DNA of 64,000 nt, taken from Burhinus oedicnemus. Lineage: Eukaryota; Chordata; Aves; Charadriiformes; Burhinidae. The notes under the pieces were generated by a model. It searched no databases and was not told the DNA's origin. It saw only the letters and a list, made by a program, of their open reading frames with translations. Below, one piece after another: positions 48,701-62,255 of this stretch. The stretch covers positions 670,963 to 734,962 of the forward strand of contig VFFE01006040.1 of the NCBI GenBank assembly GCA_008921705.1. Reading direction: 5' to 3'. The stretch's first letter is position 1, and every line of letters starts with the position of its first letter. The position numbers and the translations under genes are program-made.

Positions 48701-49599
48701 TGAGTGTGGTTTCAGTGGGAGCTGGGAGCGCTCTGATACAGCACAGAGACTATATTCCTTTCTTCTTTCCTGTAGGTACATTGGTGAGTCAATATAGAGA
48801 AAATGTGCAATGCTGTTTCTGGTGCTGCATGTGTTCCGTGAATGCAGAATACAGTTTGCCATGCTGTTATTTATTATAAAATGCTAACAAGGATGGGACT
48901 GGAGTGACACAGAGGATCTATCCCTGCTCTTAAGTTAGACACCAAGAACATTTAAGAGTTTGCTGGAATAGGACCTAGAAAAACTATTAACCCCAATAAA
49001 ACCCCTATAAGGATGTGCAGAGATAAAAGGGAACTTCAACAAAGTGGGAATTTTTATAGCAATGAGACAGAGAGAAAGAAGAGCAACAAGATTTACTGCA
49101 AATGACTCTAGTAGCAAGAGGTTCAAGCATTAGCTAATTTTTATTTGCTTCTTTCTTTTATCATAAATGTAGCTGAATTTTAAGTAATCAAAGAATCAGT
49201 GATATTAGCACTACTTCAATGAGGAAACTTAAATACTTTCATTTTTGCTCCTGTTCTTAAAAAAAAATCCTTCTGCTGAAATGAATATGTAACAGCGTCA
49301 CACCTCAGTGAAACTTTTTTCTTTAAGTATTCAGAACATTTTGTGAGGCTGATCAATTGGGATTTTTTTTAAAATATCCAACTTGGTTACACTGGCAGGT
49401 ATTCACAAGTGACAATTATTTCAACATTAATTTGATAGCTCCCGACAGCCTTGGAGATGGGATAGAATCACCTGGAAGCTGGCATTTTGCATTGTACCAC
49501 TCTGTCTATATAGTAGCTGTCATCTTCCATTCAATATGGTAAATGCTATCTGCATACAGGCTTCTAAAAAGTTTTAATTTCTTTTAAGTGATTGAAACT
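45741..49599. other. Non-coding stretch, nothing specific
   Basis: A strong acceptor-like polypyrimidine tract ends at 45821 but no open frame follows. Frames at 46122-46454, 48358-48588 and 48506-48862 lack recognisable character. No transposon identified. Confidence 0.55.
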
Positions 49600-50300
49600 C
49601 ATAGATCTCTCTCTCTTTCTCTCTCCCTTTTCAAGCTACACCTGAGAGGTAGCAATGATGACAGGCTGGTTTAACGCAGCTCTTGCCGAGATTAAGTAGT
49701 TGTCAGACAGATATCATTGGAGACTAAGGGATTGCTTTTGGAAGTCATTCTGAATTGCTAACTAACGGGGAGCTTGTTTCTAGATGGGTGTCGATTCTTT
49801 TGTTTCCAGGGATTGACACGTCTGCAATAACAATGGAGCATGCACTCCTTGCCTGATACGTGATTTGTGCTGGTCACCTTTCTATCTGGAAAAGAGGATC
49901 TAATGAATGCCCCTTTCACCGCTGATTTGCAAAACCGAAAACGCCCAGGGCTGCTATTTTTGGACCTCCGGCTTAAGAAATTTGGTTATTTATAGCTAGG
50001 TAAAAATGTTTGCAGCAATACCGTTTGTCTGTTAGAACAGACTTATATATTGGATGAATCTGTGTGAAGGTTCAACAATAATCTCTCCACTGTCAGCTTT
50101 GCCAGCTTTTAAGCAGGCTGCTTGGGAGGAATGTGCGTATAACTGCCTGTTGTATTCTGCTCACCTCCCGTTTCATATACATCCAGTGACAGACAGCCCC
50201 CAATGAACAGGGAATAGCTGAGGCTGACAGGTCAGCTGTAACACAACAAGTTGTCACTGTCATGGTAACATGGCAAGTGAAAAGTAGATGAAGTTGCCTA
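49600..50300. promoter_or_regulatory. Candidate conserved non-coding element block L
   Basis: Begins with a CT microsatellite (49605-49630) and continues as a compact, repeat-free block with a SOX-type aacaatgg at 49828-49835, a CArG/MEF2-like ctatttttgg at 49954-49963 and a full MEF2-type ttatttatag at 49986-49995, plus tcgattcttttgtttcc near 49791. No coding frame with character. One of the strongest enhancer-like blocks by motif content; conservation is not testable here. Confidence 0.4.
49605..49630 (+). repeat. (CT)n-rich microsatellite
   Basis: CT units interrupted by TTT over about 26 bp. Confidence 0.8.
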
Positions 50301-53149
50301 GAGGATGTTTTCATCAATTTAGTGTTATATACAAACTAATAAATCTGCAGAAACTCTCGTTTCACTACACACAATGTGTGTGAGAGAGAAAATGACTGAG
50401 CTTTGGCTGGGTTGGCATTTAGTGGACCAGCTGCAGTAGCCACTTGAGCTAATAGTGTGAATGATTTAACTCCTTTCACTCCCTGCCTTTCCTAACAAAG
50501 TATTTCCCATGGGACTCCAGGCTGAAAAGCATGGGAGAGAGATCGACTCTCTAGACAGCTTTGGAAGTTGCAGGGGGCTGCTTCCTTAGACGATGATGAG
50601 TTTGGTGGGAGGTAAGGAGATACCTCCACCACTGGAATCAGAGAAGAAGCAATTCGTGTGACAGGGAAGAGCTCATTTGTCAGAAACCCTGGAAAACACC
50701 CTGGACCCCCAGAACTGCCAATGTTGGCTGGCTGGACGTTCTTAAATTGATCAAAATTTCCAGAACCTTTGCATGAGATATTAGGAGGGATGAGTAGTTG
50801 TCATCCTCCCACCCCTCAGATATTAAAAAGATGAACCCCAGCATAGCAGAAAGTAACACACTGGGGGATACGGATATTATAATAATTACCTAAGGAGCCC
50901 TGCTGGATGTTCTGCAACATGCGTGCTAGTTTATTAAAGTATATTCTTTATAGAACAGTAGAGATTGTTTAAATTATATGGTGAAGTGGTTTACCTTTAT
51001 GAACAGCTTGTGGATAATTTGTAGCAAATACTGAAACTTCAAAATTGTGCTATGTTGTGTTAGTTTACTCATTTGTACAGTATTATTTCTCTTTCCTGCA
51101 TGGCCGATTACAGTGCAAAAATTGAGTGACACAATCAAATAGACAATTTGCAATTGGCTTTCAGTGACTTCTGAGTATTTACGCTTGTGGATGAACACAG
51201 GGAAACATATTGCTCTAGGTTAGATTGCTGTACTGTTGGGTTCAGCCACCATCAACTGATTCGTAGCAGGTATACTGAGTAGTATCACTTTTTATCTATT
51301 AGTAGTTTTTATCTACCGGAATCCTCTGATTATTGCACTGGTAATAAAACATGCTGTCATCTGTAGAAGGGTCTTGACTGAACCTTGCACTGGCATCATG
51401 CAAATGGTTCCACTGATTTCAAATAGAAATTGCTAATACATTCGCTGTGGCATTATAACTTTGTTCAAAAGAAACCTAAAATACCCCATAATTTGAAACA
51501 CTTGTATGTCTGTAACTCTCACCTAGGTGTCTTCTTGGTACCAAACTTACACAAGTCATTAACTCTCAGTTCAAAGTTATGTATATTGAAGAACTTTGTG
51601 AATAAGGCTGAGATTGCAGTTAAATATGTAAATTCAACCTCAGTATTCTCAAAATGCTCTAGTAAATCAATGTTAATGATAATAGCTTCTCATATAACAT
51701 ATTTAATTCTTGCTTTTCAAAGCATTTTACAAAGAAACTCCATTTTACAGTGAATACACAGAAGTGCAGAGCACAGGAAACAAGGAAAAGGAAATTGGTA
51801 GTCTGAAAAAAATGGAAAGAGTTTTAAAAATAAAAATTTTGTCATAAATGAAAAAATGGAATTTTGAAATTTTAAGAAATGTGACAATCTCTTGTTAAAA
51901 AAAGGAAGACTATAAAACAATTTGGAAAGTTTTCTCAATTTTTGCCTTAATTTTGAAACAATAAAAATATGAGAGTACAGCCAGAACTATGGTTTCAAGT
52001 GGGCATCAGCAGTGGCAACTAACCACTCCCATTGCCTGTAAACTAGCATTTGCTTTGTGTATGTCACAATTTCAAATAAAGAAAGGAAAAAACACCCCAT
52101 ACCTTAAAAACATCTGAAAATAAAAAAAGCCCACTCTTCTACTATCACTCTTTTACACTTACTCACCCATTATTTCCTGTACCCGCCCTGCAATAATGAA
52201 GCCTCTGCAAGTTTGCAAAATTATGTATAAATACGAGACTGAGACACTACTCAGAGACTGTTAAATACTGTAATCTGACAAAGGCTGGCTATACTATAAT
52301 GTTACTGCTCTGTATAGTATTGCACACTATATATTAATCTGTGTATGTCAGTTGACACAAGACAATAAGTACAGTGATTAAAACAAACATGCAAATTATG
52401 TATAGTTAAATAGTCTTAAATAAACCTACACTACCAGTGAATTTTTTGACACCAAAAATTGCTCAATCCATCTACTTCCATTGCAAATTGTTCCTTTAGA
52501 TCTCAATTCTGAGGCAAGAAATGGCATTACGGGGTAATTTAATCTGTCATGTGATTATATTCTCCTAACCGTGCCTTTAACACACCAGACTGAATTGTCT
52601 TTGTGAGTAAGTCCAGTGCCACCAAACACTTATATCAGTGGAGACTTTATCCCCCAAAACATATCAAATCAAGGGCATGTAAAACCCAGCAGATCTCCAT
52701 TATAACATATACAAGGAAATGTATTTAAAGCCAGCTGAGCTTATGTATTTTAGGATTCCCTATCAGACAGTGCGTGTCAGAAAAGATGTAAGACCATGCT
52801 AACTTTTGCTTGGGTCACTTTTTCTCCCCACTGGCCTGTGGGCTGAACAGAAGCAGTTATAGCACTGACATAAAGCTGTTTATTCTCCTTGCCCCTGTTC
52901 CTGCATCGAGAAAAAAGCAGCTCATGAACCCTATATTTAAACTTTCTCTTCTGATTTTTTTTTTTTCACTGATCCTTCCAGAAAAATCGTGTTATGGCAA
53001 ATGAAGTTTCCTAGGGAATTTTTTTTTGGCAAGGACAGGGTCTAAAATAGGTCAGTGACAGCTGAAAAATTGTATTCACTTCATATTCATTCGCTGAAGG
53101 AGACTGAAATTTCTCCTGAGCACTGCTTCAATTTCACTTTCTTACTCTT
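50301..53149. other. AT-rich non-coding stretch
   Basis: Strongly AT-rich from 50.9 to 52.7 kb. No coding frame of note. A possible MIR/L2-like relic sits at 51708-51780. Confidence 0.55.
51708..51780 (-). mobile_element. Possible MIR/L2-like relic, antisense
   Basis: gcttttcaaagcattttac followed by ccattttacagtgaatac and acagaagtgcagagcacagg follows the order of the antisense L2/MIR 3' region (ttcaaagcactttaca..., cattttacagatg..., cacagagag). Very degraded. Confidence 0.4.
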
Positions 53150-53460
53150 GCCCCGAGTTTCTTCCGTTAGGACTTTTTACGGCAAGAAATTACTCAAAAC
53201 GCAATCAGTGTGGAACTTGTATAGTTAAAAACCAGTTTGCAACAACAAGAAAAAATGGCTGGCTTGTACCTCACTGATAAATGGATGTCTATTGTTCTTC
53301 TACACTGGAAATTAATAATAACTGGACCAGTTGCCTTAGAGACAGCCAGGCAGCCATTAGCAATCAGTAAAAATTAATGTACCGCAGGGAATTTAGCAAG
53401 GAAATGTGTTTAAGCATTGTTTAAATGTGTAGGGGCACCTTAACCACCCATCCAATACGG
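53150..53460. promoter_or_regulatory. Candidate conserved non-coding element block M
   Basis: AT-rich block with attaataataactgg, aaaaattaatgtaccgc and ttagcaatcag words, retaining isolated CpGs (cttccg, tacggc, aaacgc, taccgc). No coding frame. Inferred candidate. Confidence 0.25.
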
Positions 53461-56400
53461 GTGAGTGCCAGTAGTCTCCAAGCCGTTAGCGCTGCCTTGC
53501 TGTGTAGATGCCCTTAGATACGGACAAGGTGTTCTTAACAAGCGAGGGGAGTCCCTACTAGATGGCTGTAGGGATGTGAGGAGCACTGTGTTTTCTGGGC
53601 TTTCCTGGTCATGAAAGCATGCCTGCTCCTTTGGGCAGTGTCATAATACAGCGTTTTCAGAGGGAGAGGTAAATCTGGAAAGGCAGAGGGCCCAACGTGG
53701 CAGCAGCTCTTTGTTTCCCCACAGCGTTCTGGCTCTTCCCGCCTGCACGGCTGTGGCTCCTGCCCTATGAAAGGTTCTCTGAGACGGGTTAGCTGTGTTT
53801 TAAAAAGTCCCCAAGCACTTTTAAAACTGTCAGCACCATTATCATTCATGATGCAACTGGTTTCCAAGCCTGGCTTCTGTTTTTCCAGTGGGCAGCTAAA
53901 GTCCCCCTAGATAATTACCTGGGTTATGCAGTAGCCGGGCTGGTTAGACCAGACCAATTACTGTAGGTTTCTTTGTGCTGTGGATGCAGGGTGACTACAA
54001 GGGCTACCGGCACAGGCAGCAGGGGCTGAGCCTGCTGCGCTCTGCCTGGCCCCAGGATGCTCCTGGGGGATGCCCTGGACCCTCCCAGCCCTGCTCTCCA
54101 GTACAAGACTGGATCTGCACTGCATGGAGTCCCCTTTCTGCAAGGGCAGCAGCTAAGTCTCCTGCAGGGTTTGCATTTTACTATTGCCTCCTCTTGTTTC
54201 TCCATCCCTGATATGAACGTGATTGCGTACAGGTGCTCGCTGTCTGGGAGGGTACGGCTGAGCCTGAACGTTTGGTTGCCTGCTGGTGGCTGCCCTGCCC
54301 TGTGGTAGGACAAGCTGTCATTAAATGATTATGAACTGTAATTAAAAGATCTGGTTTGCTGAGGCACAGACAGACCCAGTGAGGGCATAATCACTGCATG
54401 TGCACAAGGCTTCCTTTGACTGCCTTCCTCCTCTGTTCCTTGTGGCTTTGCCTCTTCACTTGCAGGGGAATTTCACTACGATGTTGACCGCATGCCGTTC
54501 GGGAATATAACAAAGCTACTGGCAAGTGTGCTCCTTGGGTAACTCACTGTGGCATAGGAATGACTATATTTGTACAGATGCTCGGGTCAGAGCTAGACCG
54601 ATCCATTGGTAACACGTGCATAAGGGCTGTTAAAGTCAGTGGGAATAATGAGTAAATGAGAATTGAATTTCGCACCTTACTATCCAGAGGTGTGGTTGCT
54701 TTGGGGAATGGACAGGGTAGGTGAGTAAATAAGGGAAGTGGAGCTCTGAGCAATAAGGAAACAAACAAAAAGAAAGTTTGCAAATGCAAAACACTGATGA
54801 GCTGCTGGCAGTCATTGCTTCCTGTGAAATCTGGCAAATTGGCAGGATGGCTGAATTGAATTATCTTCTGATTTTGGGGGGGAGTTAAAATATTAACAGT
54901 AGAGTGTCACCCACGCTTCTCTTCCAGCACAGCTGGAGAGAGCGGCATCCAGAAACCCCTGGCCTTTAAAGTTAGGGTGTTGGGAAAGGATAGCTCCAAA
55001 AGTGGATGGTTTTATGTCAGACACCATCAATATACCAGTCACTCAGGGACATCAAAAGGAGCTAGACTCACAAAAGGGAACTCTCCCACATCCTACTGGC
55101 AAATATACTGATCTGAGTGGAAATATTCTTGAATAACCACACTTTTTTTTAGAATTTCTTGGAAAACTTCTTGTGTCGTTGGTGTCAGACAAACCAGATG
55201 GGAGTTCTGAATTGATGATCACATTTTGAGGCTGGAATGCAACATCTGGACTTGATCAGCATTCCTCACAAACTGATCAATCATTAGGTGGAACTGATTA
55301 CTACCATCTCCTCCTTTTACTCTTGAATCACTTAGAACAGTTTTTTTTCTTTTTATGAAAAAAAAGAAGACAGAAAGCATGAAACACAGCTGCTTTATAG
55401 GGACTGAGGTTATGTGAGTCACAGTGACTAACTCATTACACATATCTCTTGTTGCAGTATCAAATGGAGCAGGGATGAGATAGATCTGCTCTAGTAAATA
55501 TAAAATATCATGGGTCATATTACTCAGCAACAGTGATTTTGCAGCAGCAGCAGTTTTGAAGTAAGACCTTTTCAATAAGTCACTATATATAGAAAGATTA
55601 GGACTAATGCTACTAGCGTCAGTGTCTGAGATCAGGGTTATTTAGGAGTATGCTACGTTTGACACAAACACACTCACCGTGCCATACTGTGCCAGCCTCA
55701 CCACAAGCTAAAACAGAATTGCAAAACACCAAAATAATTTTCCAGCCTCTGAAAAGTCTATCATCTTCCTTGCATTTGTCTTCCAGGAAAGAGAAAATGA
55801 CAAGGCAACGTGCAAACCAGGCCACATATGTACTCCACTGTCCTCACATGTGTTTCATATATCAGCACTATTGTCAGACACTGCAACCACTTCCCAAGTG
55901 GTGATAAACCCAGCTCCACCACTGCTCTCCAGAAGAACCACTGTTTTGCCTCTCCCCATGCATCCCAGAGGTGTGCTGGAGGACCACATCTTTTGTCTTG
56001 CCAATATGCCGTTATAGCACAACAAATACACATTTCAGATCTGTGGTCTGTGTGTTTCCAGTGCCAACATCTGGCTCTAGGAAGTGAAAGACTGAAAGAA
56101 CATACACAAGCCAAGCCAGATATTTGGGTCCCATTTGCACATCTCCATGGAGTTTGGACATGCATGTCCCCGTGCATATTCCTGCACCCAGTACAGTTTG
56201 TGGAGATGCAGATAAATTACTCAAGAGAAAGTGGACTGTGACTGAAATTGTGCAAAATGTCCATTGTGAAACCTGAAAGCAACTCCATTTTAGGACTATC
56301 TTGATCTGACTCATTTACTTTCACTTCTCCTTCTTTTTATCAACAAGAAATCCAGGCCAGGTTCACTGCATAGTTACTATGGGCACTGTTACTATGAATC

Positions 56401-57094
56401 TTCTTTGCTTTCTCTGGCATAAATCAGGAATTCCCCACTGAAATCAGGGGAAGGTTTGATTAGGATCTTTCCTTCAGCCAGCTGATGGCTTTTCAGAGAA
56501 AGCATGAGCTTTTTGTGGATTTTCCTGGATTTAAAACAAAGACCAAAGAAATGTGGTGGTTTCCAATGAGTTTCACTTTGAGGTTCTGGGTCTGTTCATC
56601 ATTTCATGCCCAAAATGAAACATGAGAAGTGAAAAAACAGAACTTCTGTCATGAAACTGAACAAAATGTTCCCACGAACTTTATGTGAGAGAAACCACAG
56701 AGTAACCTGCAAGCTTTAGAGAGATGTGACCACGCAACTCACTTCCCACTGCTGAGTCAGGGTTCCCAGGCGGTACTGCAGCCCTGGAAATGGACAGAAC
56801 CTCTGTGACCCAATCTCTCTTTTCTTTGTGCTCTTACCATTAACAATGTGTATTTGGGGAGGTCTGCAAGCTCTGAAGCCAAAGCTGAGATCCGTGTGTT
56901 AATGACTGGATATACAGAAAAGTGCTCCACAATCATCAAATAACTTATAATCTTCCCATCAGTAAACAGTTATCTGAATATTTTTCTGGATAAAGACACA
57001 GGCATTTGTTTTCAAAATAACTGAATACTGATGGGGACAAGAAGTTACTTATCTGGTTCTAAAGAAACAAAGCAGAAGGAGAGAATAATTAGCA
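53461..57094. other. Non-coding stretch, nothing specific
   Basis: GC-richer patch at 53.5-54.3 kb and ordinary DNA elsewhere. The 143-codon plus frame 55810-56241 and the 138-codon minus frame 55761-56177 lie on opposite strands of the same DNA and neither has a domain. Confidence 0.55.
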
Positions 57095-57203
57095 CAGACA
57101 TATTCAATGACTCACCTAAGGTAAGTCAGCGAGCTTTTGGCAAAACCAAAAGCCAAACTCTATTCCTTGGAGTCCCTGCCTTGTCGCAGGAACATCTCTC
57201 CAG
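57095..57203 (-). mobile_element. MIR-like SINE relic, antisense
   Basis: The plus strand reads ttcaatgactcacctaagg, tcagcgagcttttggcaaaacc, then actctattccttgg and a catctctcc end, matching the order of the antisense MIR second half (tgacttgcccaagg, ...tggcagagcc, ...). Divergent but consistent in order and spacing. Confidence 0.55.
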
Positions 57204-60200
57204 CCACTTCAATTCTGAATCCAATGCTATGCATTTTCAGTTCTCACACTTTTAACAGCTCAACTTTTCAAACTGTGTAGTATTATAGGAAAACAAGAAC
57301 CCTGCAGCAGTGAAGGCAGCTGTAAGCAAGGAAATGCAGTGCTGTTCCTGCGAATTCCTGCAGCCCATTCTGTCAGGTTCTTTATGTGCTACACAAGAGA
57401 GAGATGAATTAAAACATTTAAGTCGAAGTTAGGATTTTCCCAGGGTAAGGAAAAGGGTTATGCACAGTTTTCTCCCTTTTAAAGTGACTTTGTTTGTTTA
57501 CTATTCTAAAATGACTGCAAATGCTTTTTAAAAAGGGATAATGAAGTAGCAACGAAGATGACAAACAGCTGATTATAGATAAAAGCTCCTTAACAGCAGT
57601 GTCAGCTAGAGCAGAACGGAGAGAATTGTGTTGGCATTGGAAGCGTGCTCCTCTCGAGAGCTTTGATCCCATTCATGCCTAAGCTGGTGATTTCCCTGAG
57701 AGGCGAGCCTGTCCCCACGGTGCCTGACACGAACATCTGCCTTCTCTTCTAGCATCACTGTACACCCACGAGTTTCCTGGCTGGGAGTGCACTTGGACAA
57801 CTTGCCGAGGACATCCCTAAGGGCTTTGTGTTTCTGGCAGCCTGGGAATTAAGTGATTTAGGATTGACACGCAGAGCAGAGTCTCCTGTAAGGGCAGTAA
57901 GTCCCCATTGTGGGGTGTAAAAAAGCCCCTCTTAGATATGGAATGAGAAGACTTGGGTGCATTTACTAAAGAAGCAAAAATACACATGAAATGTAAGGAC
58001 TAATGTGCACAAACAAGATACAGCCTAGAGAGTACAACACGCGGGATTCCAACATTCCTAGTTGAATGGTTTTACACCCCAAAGCTCCTTCAGCACTTGT
58101 TGTATTCATAGTCATGCTGTATGTGAAATTCATCTGAATCTTGTTTCCTTGGCCTATGGGGTATTTTCATGTACAAATTAGGCTGGCCAACATTCCCTTT
58201 CTGCAAAAATTCCCAGGAGTGCAACTTAAATGTTATTAAAAAGCCTAATAAAAGAAGAGTGCACATTTAATAATGTTAGAATAACACAGCCATTGCAGCG
58301 TGGTGTGCCTGCAGTTCCAAGCAAAGTGAGAATATGGAGGCACTAATGCACTTATTTAGAAAAAAACCCCATAATTATCAACAGCTAGGAAGGACCATTG
58401 ATACCATGGAGAATGCACAGAAACATTTTCTGGAACACCTGTTTGGACTTTGTCTATGGCCTATTTTTTGGCCATTGTCTGGGCACAGTCCCAGCTGAAC
58501 GGGGAGCGTCCTCTTCATGTGTGCAGTCCCTGACAGGCAGCGGCCACTGAGGCTGGCGCAGTAACGCCTCCCTCACAACCATTGGCCCTATTTCCCTTAT
58601 ATGAGAGAGCTGGTTACTATGAGTGAATGGTGCAGATTTTGCACCTTTGTCAGCTACCATGCTGTGGTACTTCTCTGTGCATTTTCCCTTCACCTTTGCC
58701 TTGTCACACTAACATATCTTCCTGACATTTATCCTTCCTCTACAACATGTCATGCTTTCCTCCCACTTATGTATCCTAGGATGACTTTTCTCCAGGGCAC
58801 AAGGTCTAACGTAAGACCTAAATATCAACTTAGGCCCACTTGAAGGAGGCATTAAGGAGAGCACTTCCGTGACATTAATTAGCAACCACTCCTTCAGTGA
58901 GAGCAATGAAACCATGCATGAAACCAGGGGGTGGGTGGTTTTGCTGAAGGAACAGGAAGAGAGGCTACAGGGCATGACCTGCTCCAAACCACAGTTCAGG
59001 TCTCCATAGCCTCTACCCAATGGCTCTATCCACCAGCCCACACTGTCTCCCCAGAGTAGAAGGCAATATCCTTGGAAAAGTAAAGCCTCATGAACCATAA
59101 ATTAATCCACTGCAAATAAATACCCTATATAAGAAACAAACCTTTAAAAAAACAAAACAAATCCTGGAACAGCAGGGCACTATCTGAGTTTTGAATAGAA
59201 ATGGATTTAGTTTGGCTGTGGCACAAGGACAGCAGGAGCATTCAAAGCACTGCAAGCTGCATGCAGGGGCTCTGGTGGGGACGCTTCCTTCAAGGCAGGA
59301 ATTCTCCTGCACACAATGGCATTTTTATGCATTAAGCAATTTTTTTTTCCTCTTGGGGTGCGGGGGCGTGATGGGAGAGAGGAAGGCTCACTCACTCTGC
59401 CATGTGGTCATATCAGCCACGCTATGTTTGCTTAGAAATGACTACTCCCCAGTTTAACACCACACTGATGGTTTGTTTTTTAGGTTTGGGGTTTTTTTTT
59501 ACCAGGTTAAGCAAATAACAGAGTAAGAAAACCCAACTGGCTCGCTTTGCAGGAGGCAGGCCCTACATGCTGGTGTTTCAGACCCTCAGAAAAATCCTCA
59601 GTTTTGAGGAAACAAAATGAAACCTTGACACTTCATTCATGCAAAGGAGAGAGAGAAGAGGGGCTGGGATGAAGAGAAAGAGCTTGCATTTTCTTCTTGC
59701 TTTTCTAGTTCAAAGTGAAGAAAATACAGAGCAGCGCGACAGGGGAAGGCCGTCTTTTAGCAGATTCTTCCCTCTAACAATCCCACATGCTTTTTTGTCC
59801 TGACATGTGAATAGTGTGTCTCCGTAGTTCAGACTACAGCAAGACCCTACAGCCTGTTTTTCTTGTGTAGCTTCATATGGCTTTTTTCTGTCTAGAACAT
59901 TTTTGCCCTATCCTCTTTCTGACCTGCTAGTTATCTTCTGCAGAAAGTTAAACAGAATTTTTGAAAATATTATATAGGAAGTCTATCAAGCTGGGTTTGA
60001 GTTACAGGTCATTAAAGTTCACTGTAAGATGAAATTTTTACTATATAAACACTGTTAAAACCTAGACTACCAGCCAAGTGTATCCATGAACCATGGGAAA
60101 CTTAGGAGCACTGGAGGCAGGTAAACCTCAGAAGATCTATGCTAGATCCTTGTGCAATGCTTTCCTAGCTTATGAAAAGAAAAGAGCAGTCAAAGACACT

Positions 60201-60699
60201 TTAACGTTAAAATTTAATAGTGTTGGGTTTGGTTACTTTAGGTAGACAAGATGCCACTTCTTCCTGTAGGCTTTTTGTGCGTAGTAAAATCCAGCCACTG
60301 AGGGATTTTTTTGCTGCTTTTACATTTCAGCTGTAACATTAATAAATGCAAAGGTAATGAGATTTTCTGTGTTTTTAAAACTAATTTTGCAAGTAAACTC
60401 CCCTGAATTCTTTGAATGCATTGCTCAAAATTTTATGGTCATATCCTCTGGGATTATTTAAAACACTTTTGGTTTGAAGAATATGTTTTCTTTTCAAGCA
60501 TTATTTGTAGTGAGTATGGGAGAGAAAGGGTTATTTTTTTTTTCTGTGGCTTATATGTAAGTGAAATGACATTTTAACAATCTCTTTAGTATAGCCTTGC
60601 TGTGCTGGGACCTCTGTTGCCTGCTGTCTTACTTCTTGGCTTCTAAATAGAGAGTTATTTTCAATTTCTCCAGTTCCTAATGTTTTAAATGGAACTACT
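57204..60699. other. Non-coding stretch; weak block near 57.6-57.86 kb
   Basis: 57600-57860 keeps several CpGs and is repeat-free but lacks a clear motif set. The rest has no supported gene. A T-rich and A-rich low-complexity patch occurs at 59140-59160 and 60533-60543. Frames such as 58709-59098 minus (129 codons) have no domain. Confidence 0.5.
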
Positions 60700-61150
60700 G
60701 TTCCCCTCAGAGCACCCAGTGGCTGGCTGGAGACCTTTATTGATATATATAAATTACTCCAGTCCCCAGGGCTGGCTACAGATCCAATCATATTGAGCTA
60801 ATGCGCATATAAATAAAAACCTGGAAGTATGGTTTATGGCAATAAGTAGTGCAGTAGAAGTTTATACCATCCTGCAAAGACACCTTGATACATTGCTGAT
60901 AATCTCTATAATGTATTTAAAGCAGCAGTCTGTAGATTCAAGGCTGAAAATTTCACTCATCAAACCCATAAATCTCAGTGAGCTTCTGTTGATTGGCCTG
61001 GAAAAGAAGGAATTTCCCCAATCCAGGTAAGAGCCAAAATTAAAGGACGTCGGTCTTTTGGTGGAAGGCACCAAGCAGGGTGATGCCAGTGTGTATGTCA
61101 AGTGCATCAGGCCTAGCAGCTGGGCAAGGTTAAAGAATTTTCCTGACATC
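60700..61150. promoter_or_regulatory. Candidate conserved non-coding element block O with a splice-donor-like site
   Basis: AT-rich block with atgcgcatataaataaaaacc near 60801 and many TAAT/TTTAT words. A 64-codon plus frame (60836-61030) ends where atccag meets gtaagag at 61026/61027, a near-consensus donor, with acceptor-like ccccag sites at about 60711 and 60770. No frame stays open from either acceptor to the donor, so a non-coding exon or plain coincidence is more likely than a coding exon. Confidence 0.25.
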
Positions 61151-62077
61151 TTGATATTTATCCAGTTGCCAGCTTTTGCAGTTCACAGATGATTCCCACT
61201 TTTGCATAGAATGATTTGCTGCCTTCTAAACAAAACAATAATAACCTGATGTCCAGCTGATTAAGCTGACAGCAACTGAATTATTCAGGCAAGCAATGTT
61301 AGGCTGAACCTTCAGGCTAACCCCTGAATGGAGAGGCAGCAGGTAACTGTTCTCTGCTTGGGGCATCGCTGGGACAGGTACGTGACCCAGACAGTCACAC
61401 TATTGCCTCTTGCTGCATTGGGAAGGTAACTCACTGCAGCCTCGGAAAGGTACATCTCAACATATCCCACATCTTTGCTGAATCTGGATCTCACTGGGTT
61501 TAAACGCCCCAGCTGTTAAAGCTAATTATAACTCCAACACACTGACAGAGGGACAGTGACATCCTGGGCAGAGCTGGTCCTTATGACTCACCTGTGTCTC
61601 TTCAGCACTGGGCTCTGGGGAAGGGACTGTCTTGCTTTTCCCTGCAGCATCCGGCAGAATGACCATGGTGCCTCATCACTGTGGCTCTGCACAGAGAGCA
61701 CGGAGCAAACCTCGGACTGCTAATGACAATGACACTAATCCGGTAATCCCTGTTAGTAACCAGGATTGCCTTGAGCAGAAAAGGTAACAGACGGTCCCAT
61801 TATCGGTTCTTGGTAAGGTCCTAAGAAGGCCTGGGGGTGACTGAAAGGGATCATAAGGGAGCAGGACAGGTACCAGTGTGGCAGCCCAGGCCATCATCCC
61901 ACACTTGCTCCCTGTTTTCTGCCTTGGAGTTGCCAGAAGCAGAGCAGTAGCTTTATTAATAAGCTACTATACCATGGCACGGCAATAGGGTCTTGAGGCA
62001 ACTTTGGCAGATGTAAGACAGGGCATTATATATATAACTGATGCTCGATGAGCACTGTAAGATACTGCCAACTTTAC
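61151..62077. other. Non-coding stretch, putative intron of the minus-strand exon candidate
   Basis: If the exon candidate at 62078-62302 is real and uses the donor at 62077, this would be the start of its following intron. I found no second exon by eye. The 73-codon minus frame 61676-61897 is leucine-rich but unrecognised. Confidence 0.4.
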
Positions 62078-62255
62078 ACAACTTTATTTCTTCATTTTCA
62101 GATCCTTCAGGCACCAATTTCACTGCTTCAGAAAAATGATTGTAACTTAAAGGAAAACTGCGGTATGAGTTGTCAAAGCAGCCTTTAGAAATACTTGTCA
62201 CTCTTTCAGTATCATAGTCTGTGGAGCTGTCATTGCTGTCTCTGGGTGCTGCCAT
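62078..62255 (-). CDS. Candidate first coding exon, protein not recognised
   Basis: On the minus strand an ATG at 62255 sits in attaaaATGG (A at -3, G at +4). An in-frame TGA ten codons upstream bounds the start. The first ~59 residues are hydrophilic and protein-like: they start MAAPRDSNDSSTDYDTE, are rich in Ser, Asp and Glu, and run to a SEAVKLVPEGSENEEIKL segment, without a signal peptide. The open frame continues to a stop at 61956 (99 codons), but beyond residue ~60 it turns Cys/hydrophobic, as intron read-through would. A gtaaag donor-like site at 62077-62072 would end the exon in phase 1. I infer the N-terminal cytosolic part of a larger protein on the minus strand. I do not recognise the family; a chance ORF remains possible. 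Confidence 0.4.

Noticed and set aside
48760..48800. Acceptor followed eight bases later by a donor (gtacattg/gtgagtc)
   Set aside because: Eight-nt micro-exon is implausible without transcript evidence.
55761..56241. Two overlapping ~140-codon ORFs on opposite strands
   Set aside because: Both strands open over the same DNA indicates low stop density, not coding; no motif on either strand.
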